The notes beneath the pieces were generated by a model. It was not told the DNA's origin. It made no database searches and saw only the letters and a program-made list of their open reading frames with translations. Shown piece by piece: positions 1 to 4,862 of a stretch of DNA of 7,270 nucleotides. The translations under genes and the position numbers were made by a program. Each line of letters opens with the position of its first letter. The stretch's first letter is position 1. Where the stretch lies: the NCBI GenBank assembly GCA_937942405.1, contig CALDEN010000329.1, positions 1 through 7,270 on the forward strand. Direction: 5' to 3'. The stretch comes from an uncultured Saprospiraceae bacterium. Its GTDB lineage: Bacteria; Bacteroidota; Bacteroidia; Chitinophagales; Saprospiraceae.

Positions 1-135
1 GATACTTATGGGAGTGTCTTAAAGATTTCTAGAATAGAAGTAAAGATAAATCGAAACACTCCGTGGAAAGTGAGAAGAGCGATTCAGTTAATTGAGGAGA
101 ATATCGATCTTTCACTAATATTGGACAATTTGTAA
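1..135 (+). CDS. C-terminal fragment of an unrecognised protein
   Basis: The first reading frame is open from the window edge to a TAA at 133-135, giving the last 44 residues of a protein whose start lies outside the window. The fragment begins DTYGSVLKISRIEV, has a basic stretch with NRNTPWKVRRA, and ends with an amphipathic, acidic helix-like segment (IEENIDLSLILDNL). I do not recognise the family and assign no function. It is probably real: the frame is open to a stop at a plausible gene end, codon use resembles the neighbours, and the following bases become very AT-rich. A short AT-only hairpin overlaps the stop codon. Confidence 0.6.
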   Translation, partial: DTYGSVLKISRIEVKINRNTPWKVRRAIQLIEENIDLSLILDNL

Positions 136-149
136 AAAAAAACAAATTT
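127..149 (+). terminator. weak AT-rich hairpin at the end of the first gene
   Basis: AATTTGT (127-133) pairs with ACAAATT (142-148) around an all-A loop and is followed by only a few T's. It overlaps the stop codon of the upstream gene fragment. The stem has a single G-C pair and the T-tract is short, so it is at best a weak terminator; it could be chance in AT-rich DNA. Confidence 0.22.
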
Positions 150-187
150 TAACATTTAGAAATGTGACTCCTTTTTAAATTATAGTC

Positions 188-195
188 TATATTTG
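188..195 (+). promoter_or_regulatory. candidate -7 element of small RNA copy 1
   Basis: TATATTTG matches the Bacteroidota -7 consensus TAnnTTTG exactly and lies about 6-8 bases before the block shared by both repeat copies, where a transcript would start. No convincing -33 TTTG is visible; TGTG at 163-166 is the nearest candidate. The equivalent site in copy 2 is TATCTTTA, so the box is conserved apart from a free position and its last base. Confidence 0.45.
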
Positions 196-200
196 TGGAA

Positions 201-257
201 GTTGTTCTATAATGATGGGCTAGCGGGCGGTGCAAACTAAACGCTAGCTTTTTTTTT
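201..257 (+). ncRNA. putative small RNA, copy 1 of a pair
   Basis: This block of about 57 bases starts GTTGTTCTATAATGATGGG, then forms a 7-bp hairpin (GCTAGCG 219-225 with CGCTAGC 242-248; 16-base loop), and ends in nine T's. It recurs at 574-630 with only two substitutions, both in the hairpin loop (C228/A601 and A239/G612). Ungapped similarity extends more weakly upstream to about 171 and downstream to about 273, roughly 89% over 103 bases, but is near-perfect only in the presumed transcript. There is no reading frame of note: ATGATGGGC runs into TAG. A -7-like box, a conserved short body and a terminator make a stand-alone small RNA the best reading. A non-mobile intergenic repeat or a pair of plain terminators is the alternative. 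I know no family match. Confidence 0.5.
219..257 (+). terminator. intrinsic terminator of small RNA copy 1
   Basis: A perfect 7-bp stem GCTAGCG/CGCTAGC (219-225 with 242-248) is followed directly by nine T's (249-257). The 16-base loop is long for a terminator and contains GGCGGTGCAAAC. On the opposite strand there is no T-tract, so it acts only in the plus direction. It may alternatively terminate read-through from the gene ending at 135. Confidence 0.75.
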
Positions 258-273
258 GTCCATATCTCATCTC

Positions 274-543
274 TCCTTTTCTATCCTCTTTTTCTTTTAA
301 TTATTTCACTGGATATACACATACATATATCAGTGTGAGTAATCTCTATTAGAAAAATTAATTCTGATTAGATTAATGGTATTGCTATAGATTCTTAGCC
401 ATAGACCATAGACCATAGACGACATAATAAAAAATATACTTCAGCAATAAAATAGATGGATTTCATCTTTACCTTGAAGTATTCTTCAGAGATTTAAAAA
501 TGTCGTGTATTAGACAAATTTATTTTAGCCATTTCTACAAATA
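274..543. other. AT-rich spacer between the two small RNA units, no gene seen
   Basis: I find no credible coding region here; the frames are short and broken. Visible structures are: an imperfect hairpin at 307-335 (CACTG plus ATATA pairing with TATAT plus CAGTG, one bulged G, 8-base loop); a 7-base tandem repeat at 399-420; and a nested pair of stems, ATACTTCA (436-443) with TGAAGTAT (475-482) enclosing AGATG (454-458) with CATCT (464-468). None is followed by a T-tract. The two RNA units share little outside their own borders, so this spacer is not part of a simple tandem duplication. Confidence 0.6.
399..420. repeat. tandem 7-mer repeat, CCATAGA x3
   Basis: Three exact head-to-tail copies of CCATAGA plus one extra C. 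It lies in non-coding DNA between the two small RNA units. Its length and perfection suggest slippage-type expansion; no function is visible. Confidence 0.8.
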
Positions 544-560
544 CTTTCTAAATAATATTC

Positions 561-568
561 TATCTTTA
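561..568 (+). promoter_or_regulatory. candidate -7 element of small RNA copy 2
   Basis: TATCTTTA fits TAnnTTTG except for the final base. It is positioned exactly as TATATTTG is in copy 1, ending five bases before the shared transcript block. The upstream 20 bases are also related between the two copies (CTTTCTAAATAATATTC here). No clear -33 TTTG is seen. Confidence 0.4.
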
Positions 569-573
569 TGGTA

Positions 574-630
574 GTTGTTCTATAATGATGGGCTAGCGGG
601 AGGTGCAAACTGAACGCTAGCTTTTTTTTT
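574..630 (+). ncRNA. putative small RNA, copy 2 of a pair
   Basis: Second copy of the unit at 201-257, at an offset of 373 bases, with two loop substitutions. The 7-bp hairpin (592-598 with 615-621) and nine T's (622-630) are unchanged. The loop here reads GGAGGTGCAAACTGAA, so bases 599-605 (GGAGGTG) are complementary to the canonical anti-Shine-Dalgarno CACCUCC of 16S rRNA; copy 1 has C in place of the A and loses this match. The copy runs toward the 3' end of the minus-strand lipoprotein gene and stops about 80 bases short of it, so it is convergent with that gene without overlapping the coding part. Small-RNA status is inferred from the repeat pattern. Confidence 0.5.
592..630 (+). terminator. 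intrinsic terminator of small RNA copy 2
   Basis: Identical 7-bp stem GCTAGCG/CGCTAGC (592-598 with 615-621) followed by nine T's. It faces the convergent lipoprotein gene, so it would stop plus-strand transcription before it runs antisense into that gene. Confidence 0.75.
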
Positions 631-709
631 GTGCTTATCCCATCTCGGAGATAATTGTTTTAAATGATCTTATCGTTTCTTTAATTTTAAAGCACCAGTT
701 CTGTTTTCT

Positions 710-1204
710 TTATTTAGACGTAGGAAGTAATACCACACCATCGGCTAAGAACTTTAGCTCTTCTAGCGGTTCAGTAATTTTTGCAATTTCTTCAGCAGTC
801 TGTCCTTCGTCCTCTGCATAATGTCTCAGCTCATCTACAGAAGTTACCTCTCTGTATGCTTTTCCTCTCATTACTGCTTTTTTTCCAGTGGCATCTAATG
901 GCATAAAAAATCCGTAATCTTTAAATTTTACAAACATAGACTCAGCATCCTTATTATCTGAGACGATGTTCATCCAGCATCCTTTTACCTGACATACCCC
1001 ATCGATATTGCCCATGACCTTGGCTTGCACGGTATCTTTTCCATTGAGTTCGACCAATAGATCGTCGTAGCTCATGGCATTTTTTGCATCGATCTTAGCT
1101 CCAAAATAGGCAGATCCATCCTCTGTAACTAGGGTAGGCTCGCCTCCTTTTTTACAGCTGATGATACAGCTTCCGATAAAGAGTAATAACAACATCTTTT
1201 TCAT
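710..1204 (-). CDS. DUF4920-type lipoprotein
   Basis: A 164-residue exported lipoprotein. Residues 1-17 form a lipoprotein signal: MKKM, a Leu-rich core, then a lipobox ending IISC with Cys17 as the expected lipidated residue, followed by KKGG. The mature part carries YFGAKID, then VCQVKGCWM (residues 70-78, Cys71 and Cys76), FVKFKDYGFFMPLD and GKAYREVTSVDELRHYAEDEG, which is the pattern I associate with DUF4920 (function unknown). The Cys pair could bind metal or form a disulfide; that is inference. Length is normal for a complete family member. The start chosen gives a proper n-region; Met4 is a less likely alternative. It is transcribed alone, divergently from the MORN-caspase gene across 146 bases. 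I see no strong terminator beyond its stop. Confidence 0.85.
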   Translation of the reverse strand: MKKMLLLLFIGSCIISCKKGGEPTLVTEDGSAYFGAKIDAKNAMSYDDLLVELNGKDTVQAKVMGNIDGVCQVKGCWMNIVSDNKDAESMFVKFKDYGFFMPLDATGKKAVMRGKAYREVTSVDELRHYAEDEGQTAEEIAKITEPLEELKFLADGVVLLPTSK

Positions 1205-1350
1205 ATAATCTTATTTTATGATTTAATTAATTTGAAAACATATACTAAGAACGGAAAATAAACTGTTTATACCCTTACTTTCTAAAAGGAAATCTATGAT
1301 GAGACATTACTTATTGCATTCATTTTTATCACATAATAAAAGCTTGAATC
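1205..1350. promoter_or_regulatory. divergent intergenic region
   Basis: These 146 bases separate two divergently transcribed exported-protein genes and must hold both promoters. On the minus strand TATGTTTT (complement of 1235-1242) resembles TAnnTTTG with one mismatch and lies about 30 bases before the lipoprotein start. I find no good -7 box for the plus-strand gene. There is no convincing operator or hairpin. Confidence 0.35.
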
Positions 1351-3006
1351 ATGAGAGATGTCAGTATTCTTCTATTTATCCTCCTTCCTATCATTGGCTT
1401 CAGCCAATGTCTACACGGCGATTGTGCTAGCGGAAAAGGCCGTTATAAGTTCGAAAACGGTTCGATATATTTCGGTGAGTTCAGAGGTGGACAACTGTAT
1501 GGAAAAGGGACTATGAAATATGCCTCCGGTGATATCTATACTGGGCAATGGGTCGATAATAAAAAAGAAGGAGGAGGAAAATTTATTCGTAATAATGGAA
1601 ATACTTACGAAGGCCAGTTTGTGGCCAATAAGCTTAACGGAAAGGGTAGATTATTGTATGCCTCAGGAGATAGATACGTCGGGACATTCATAGATAATGT
1701 GCCTAATGGCAAAGGTAAGCTCTACTTTAAAAACGGAAATCGGTACGAAGGGGATATAGTCAATAGTAAGATGGACGGAATCGGTCGCATGGAATATAAG
1801 AATGGAGACTTTTACTATGGCGGATGGAAATCCAATAAAAAACATGGTGAGGGCATGTTCCAGTGGGCATCTGGAAAGTCTATAGAAGCCGTATGGATAG
1901 AAGGAAAACGACAGAAGGCAGCAAAAACCGCCGCCCGGAATGATGGGACTAAGGACCTCGGTGTACGTAGGGACTTGAAGCCATTAAAGCGACCCATAAA
2001 TAAACCCAAAGGAGCTATTCTCTCTGAATATATGTATTACGATGGTACACGATACGTAGGTCAGATGGTAAACGGGAAACCAGAAGGAGAAGGAACGGTA
2101 TATTATGCCAGTGGTGATATATATACCGGAGGATGGAAAGATCATATGCCTCATGGTTTTGGGCTGATGCACTTTACTAATGGCTATAAATATGCCACAG
2201 ACTGGGTGTATGGCAGACCAGGGAAGGCCGTAAATAGTGATTCTAGGATCATCAAAAAAGAGAAATATGTGCCTGTACAAAATACAGAAGAGGTAAAAAT
2301 ATATGCATTAGTTGTAGGAATTGCGGACTACAATCACATGCAGTCTTTAAAATACACGGATGATGATGCCTATCAGTTTTATGCTTTTTTAAAGAGCCCA
2401 GAGGGTGGGGCTATTCCTGATGAGCAGATCACACTACTGATCGATGATGCTGCTTCTAAGCGTAATATCTTAACTAAAATGGAACAGCTCTATCGCAAAG
2501 CAGATGAAAACGACGTAGTGATAATGTACTACTCTGGACATGGCTTAGATGGATCTTTTGTGCCACATGATTATGATGGTTTTAATAATACGATCGCTCA
2601 TAAAGACATCATGACGATTTTCGACAATAGTCGGGCAAAACATAAAATATGCATCGCAGATGCCTGCCACTCGGGTAGCTTGTATGCATCTAGAGGGATA
2701 AATCAGGACCTAGACAACTATTATAGTGCTCTAGATGTCACAGAATCAGGCACGGCATTGCTCCTTTCTTCCAAAACAGAAGAAGTATCACTGGAATACT
2801 CAGGCTTACGCCAAGGTGTTTTTAGCCATTTTCTTATCAGAGGCTTAAAAGGAGAGGCCAATACAAATAGTGATCAGATCGTCTCGGTAAGTGAGTTGTA
2901 TAACTATATAGAGTACAATGTAAACGAGTATACGGCCAATAAGCAGCATCCAGATCTCATCGGAAATTTTGATCCGGAAATGCCGATCGCTTTAGTGAGG
3001 CAGTAG
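1351..3006 (+). CDS. Secreted MORN-repeat protein with C-terminal caspase-like (C14) domain
   Basis: A 551-residue protein. Residues 1-19 are a Sec signal peptide ending GFSQ. Six clear MORN repeats follow with an exact 23-residue period (YxG starts near residues 40, 63, 86, 109, 132, 155), plus a degenerate seventh near 178. A basic, repeat-free segment (186-225) comes next, then two more MORN repeats (235, 258) and a degenerate one (281). Residues 316-551 are a caspase-fold peptidase: KIYALVVGIADY as the first strand, catalytic His397 in YYSGHG, catalytic Cys439 in DACHSG, then LLLSSKTEEVS. Asp437, two residues before the Cys, is the position that in metacaspases favours Arg/Lys at the cleavage site. 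The catalytic pair is intact, so activity is expected. MORN repeats form beta-hairpin arrays used for protein or lipid contact. The substrate is unknown; the signal peptide implies action in the periplasm or outside. It appears monocistronic, and no clear terminator separates it from the rpsF promoter. Confidence 0.92.
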   Translation: MRDVSILLFILLPIIGFSQCLHGDCASGKGRYKFENGSIYFGEFRGGQLYGKGTMKYASGDIYTGQWVDNKKEGGGKFIRNNGNTYEGQFVANKLNGKGRLLYASGDRYVGTFIDNVPNGKGKLYFKNGNRYEGDIVNSKMDGIGRMEYKNGDFYYGGWKSNKKHGEGMFQWASGKSIEAVWIEGKRQKAAKTAARNDGTKDLGVRRDLKPLKRPINKPKGAILSEYMYYDGTRYVGQMVNGKPEGEGTVYYASGDIYTGGWKDHMPHGFGLMHFTNGYKYATDWVYGRPGKAVNSDSRIIKKEKYVPVQNTEEVKIYALVVGIADYNHMQSLKYTDDDAYQFYAFLKSPEGGAIPDEQITLLIDDAASKRNILTKMEQLYRKADENDVVIMYYSGHGLDGSFVPHDYDGFNNTIAHKDIMTIFDNSRAKHKICIADACHSGSLYASRGINQDLDNYYSALDVTESGTALLLSSKTEEVSLEYSGLRQGVFSHFLIRGLKGEANTNSDQIVSVSELYNYIEYNVNEYTANKQHPDLIGNFDPEMPIALVRQ

Positions 3007-3055
3007 GGCATATGCAGAGTAAATAGCATCGAATAAAGCAATGAACTGCAGGCAC

Positions 3056-3085
3056 TTGATATTTAGAGATAAATCGCTATCTTTG
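3056..3085 (+). promoter_or_regulatory. promoter of the rpsF-rpsR-rplI operon
   Basis: TATCTTTG at 3078-3085 is a perfect TAnnTTTG -7 box, and TTG at 3056-3058 sits 19 bases upstream as the -33 element. This is the best promoter in the window. Transcription would start near 3090, giving a leader of about 50 bases before the rpsF ATG. The leader is A/T-rich with one weak stem (AATTAA 3114-3119 with TTAATT 3127-3132). I do not see the CCG-bearing hairpin described for S6:S18 autoregulation in other bacteria. Confidence 0.75.
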
Positions 3086-3138
3086 CAGTCCTTTTGAAGA
3101 AAAGAAACACATTAATTAACTAACTTTTAATTGCTTAA

Positions 3139-4020
3139 ATGCTAAATTACGAAGTGACTTTTATCGCCGATCCCGTGCTGTCAGGTGATGAAATTAAAAA
3201 GACAGTTCAAAGCTACAGTGAATTAATCACTGGCGAAGGATGTAAAATAACTCATTCTGATGCACTAGGTTTGAAACAACTCGCATACCCTATCAACAAG
3301 AAAAATTCCGGGATTTATCACACTTTACAGTTCGAGACAGAAACTGGAAAGATCGTACCTCTAATGGAGCTCGCCTTCAGAAGAGACGAAAGAATCATGA
3401 GATTCTTAACAGTGAAGTTGGACAAACATGGGGTTAAGTACAATGATGACAAGAGGTCAGGTAAAATTGGAAAAAGTAAAAAAACAGTAGAAAGAGAAGC
3501 TGAGAAGAAGAAAGAGCAAATGAAGGAAACGCAAGTTCCTAAAAATGCTGACAAGCCGATCAAGCTTCCGCCAAATATGGCAAAACCTGCTGCTAAAAAA
3601 GCCGAAGTAGAAGCACCTGCGGTAGTTGCAGAAACTCCAGCGGTAGTAGAAGCTCCAGCAGTAGTAGAGACTCCAGCAGTAGCAGAAACAGCAGCAGCAC
3701 CTGCGGCTACGACTACTACAACAGAAACAGTTACTATTAAGGCGACTGGAGATGCAGTAGACTTAACTAAGATCGAAGGTATCGGACCTAAAGCTGCAGA
3801 GGCTTTAGTAGCGGCTGGAGTAGTAAGTTATACGCACTTAAAGTTAAAGTCTGTAGATGATGTCAAAGCGATATTAACTGCAGCTAGTAGTTCACTAAGT
3901 CATCTAGATCCTACAACATGGGCAAAACAAGCAGAATATGCTGCCAATGGTGAGTGGGATGCATTGAAAAAATGGCAAGATGAATTGGACGGAGGCAAAG
4001 ATTCTTCAACTGAAGGATAA
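3139..4020 (+). CDS. rpsF: Small-subunit ribosomal protein bS6 with a C-terminal HhH extension
   Basis: Residues 1-105 are a complete bS6: MLNYEVTFIADP at the start, the central ALGLKQLAYPINKKNSGIYH and the late RRDERIMRFLTVKLDKHG. S6 binds S18 on the platform of the 30S subunit. Ordinary S6 has roughly 95-135 residues; this one has 293. After S6 comes a Lys/Glu-rich charged stretch (112-135), a Pro/Lys segment, an Ala/Val/Pro/Glu/Thr low-complexity linker (about 155-200), and a folded-looking domain at 206-285. That domain contains DLTKIEGIGPKAAEALVAAGV, a helix-hairpin-helix motif of the kind that often contacts nucleic acid, followed by DPTTWAKQAEYAANGEWDAL and KKWQDELDGG. The same tail type, as I recall, occurs on other Bacteroidota proteins. 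No frameshift is seen; the tail is a true in-frame fusion. First gene of the operon, 24 bases before rpsR. Confidence 0.96.
   Translation: MLNYEVTFIADPVLSGDEIKKTVQSYSELITGEGCKITHSDALGLKQLAYPINKKNSGIYHTLQFETETGKIVPLMELAFRRDERIMRFLTVKLDKHGVKYNDDKRSGKIGKSKKTVEREAEKKKEQMKETQVPKNADKPIKLPPNMAKPAAKKAEVEAPAVVAETPAVVEAPAVVETPAVAETAAAPAATTTTTETVTIKATGDAVDLTKIEGIGPKAAEALVAAGVVSYTHLKLKSVDDVKAILTAASSSLSHLDPTTWAKQAEYAANGEWDALKKWQDELDGGKDSSTEG
3622..3678 (+). repeat. in-frame short tandem repeat in the rpsF linker
   Basis: Inside rpsF, a 21-base unit (3622-3642) and two 18-base units (3643-3660, 3661-3678) with GTAGTAGA...CTCCAGCA encode VVAETPA, VVEAPA and VVETPA. The region on both sides is similarly Ala/Glu/Val-rich. 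Unit lengths are multiples of three, so copy-number change would alter linker length without breaking the reading frame. Confidence 0.75.
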
Positions 4021-4044
4021 TTTTTACTTTTTAAAATTTGAAAA

Positions 4045-4311
4045 ATGGCAAATAGAGAAGATATAAAGTTTTTAAGTAATCCCAATATCGGAGGTGCAGA
4101 TAAAAAATACTGTAGGTTCAGAAAATTCGGGATTAAGCATATCGATTATAAAGATCCTGACTTTTTATTGCAGTTTGTAAACGAGCAAGGAAAGATTCTT
4201 CCTAGAAGAATTACAGGAAATTCATTAAAGTACCAAAAGAAAGTAGCTGTAGCAATAAAAAGAGCAAGACACCTTGCAATGTTGCCTTACGTTACCGATT
4301 TATTAAAATAA
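4045..4311 (+). CDS. rpsR: Small-subunit ribosomal protein bS18
   Basis: An 88-residue basic protein, of ordinary S18 length or slightly longer. It has the family core: [20 protein letters not shown] (residues 23-42), then [20 protein letters not shown] and [11 protein letters not shown] near the C-terminus. It forms a heterodimer with S6 on the 30S platform next to the mRNA exit path. Cys23 stands alone; the zinc-type Cys cluster seen in some S18 paralogues is absent. It lies 24 bases after rpsF and 11 bases before rplI, so all three genes should be co-transcribed. The ATG follows an A-rich stretch (TTTGAAAA) without a Shine-Dalgarno site, as usual for the phylum. Confidence 0.97.
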   Translation: MANREDIKFLSNPNIGGADKKYCRFRKFGIKHIDYKDPDFLLQFVNEQGKILPRRITGNSLKYQKKVAVAIKRARHLAMLPYVTDLLK

Positions 4312-4322
4312 ATTTTAACGAC

Positions 4323-4769
4323 ATGGAATTAATACTATTAAAAGATTTAGATCGAGTAGGTTATAAACACGATATCGTTAAGGTTAAAAACGGATACGGT
4401 AGAAATTTCCTCATTCCTCAAGGAGTAGGAGTTATAGCTAACGCGACTAACAGAAAAAAGCTAGACGTACTTAAAGACGAAGAAGCGAAGAAAGAGGCAG
4501 CTAGATTAGATGAGTACAAAGAAATGGCTACTCAAATTGCAGGAAAATCTGTAAAAATCGGTGTTAAAGCTGGTACATCAGGTAAGATCTTCGGAAGTGT
4601 TACTAATATTCAACTGTCTCAAGCTATTCAGGAGCAATTAGGAATAGAAGTACACAGAAAGAAAATCGCAATGGACGAATGGCCTAAAGAAATAGGTTCA
4701 TTTACAGCCAACATCAATTTTCACGATGAGGTAAAATCAACGATTGATTTTGAATTGATTAAAGAATAA
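4323..4769 (+). CDS. rplI: Large-subunit ribosomal protein bL9
   Basis: A 148-residue protein of normal L9 length. The N-terminal 23S-binding domain (about 1-50) carries the family signature from Gly13 onward: VGYKHDIVKVKNGYGRNFL followed by IPQGVGVIAN. A long charged connecting helix follows (about 45-78, KKLDVLKDEEAKKEAARLDE), then the C-terminal domain with GVKAGTSGKIFGSVTN and a final beta region ending STIDFELIKE. L9 binds near the base of the L1 stalk and its elongated shape extends out toward the neighbouring ribosome in polysomes. It is the last gene of the rpsF-rpsR-rplI operon, with a strong terminator about 20 bases after its stop. Confidence 0.97.
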   Translation: MELILLKDLDRVGYKHDIVKVKNGYGRNFLIPQGVGVIANATNRKKLDVLKDEEAKKEAARLDEYKEMATQIAGKSVKIGVKAGTSGKIFGSVTNIQLSQAIQEQLGIEVHRKKIAMDEWPKEIGSFTANINFHDEVKSTIDFELIKE

Positions 4770-4790
4770 TCATTCTAACGAATAATTTAA

Positions 4791-4827
4791 AAAGAGGTTT
4801 GATTTTATATCAAGCCTCTTTTTTTTT
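4791..4827 (+). terminator. intrinsic terminator of the ribosomal operon
   Basis: AAAGAGGTTTGAT (4791-4803) pairs with ATCAAGCCTCTTT (4809-4821), giving 13 pairs including one G-T wobble around a 5-base TTTAT loop. The 3' arm runs into nine consecutive T's (4819-4827). Because the stem starts with A's it has some potential in both directions, but the plus direction is the clear one. Confidence 0.92.
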
Positions 4828-4857
4828 GTTTCATATCGTTCTAGTGTTGTAACTTTC
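4825..4857 (+). promoter_or_regulatory. candidate promoter for the beta-barrel gene run
   Basis: TAACTTTC at 4850-4857 matches TAnnTTTG except for the last base. TTTG at 4825-4828, formed by the end of the terminator T-tract, lies 21 bases upstream as a possible -33 element. The ATG of the next gene begins only five bases after the box, so a transcript from here would have almost no leader. Placement right after a strong terminator supports a promoter here, but the spacing and the mismatch leave doubt. Confidence 0.45.
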
Positions 4858-4862
4858 TATCG

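Noticed and set aside
213..223. Possible leader peptide starting ATGATGGGC in the repeat unit.
   Set aside because: It meets TAG after three codons in both copies; nothing codes here.
226..241. Reverse complement of the RNA loop (TTTAGTTTGCACC) resembles a Bacteroidota -7 box, suggesting a minus-strand promoter.
   Set aside because: Spacing within the box is off by one from TAnnTTTG, copy 2 weakens it further, there is no -33 element, and the hairpin plus T-tract explains the block better.
307..335. Hairpin with CACTG/CAGTG arms as a terminator.
   Set aside because: No T-tract follows on either strand and the upper stem is only A-T pairs with a bulge.
638..650. Near-palindrome around ATCTCGGAGAT as an operator or terminator for the lipoprotein gene.
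   Set aside because: Too short for a terminator (one-base loop, no T-tract) and it sits downstream of that gene, not at its promoter.
1663..2280. Minus-strand open frames within the MORN-caspase gene.
   Set aside because: They lie opposite a long gene with clear domains, show no family features and have unlikely composition; shadows of the real gene.
3090..3138. S6:S18-binding autoregulatory leader before rpsF.
   Set aside because: The known element needs a hairpin presenting CCG; the leader has no CCG and only a weak AT stem.
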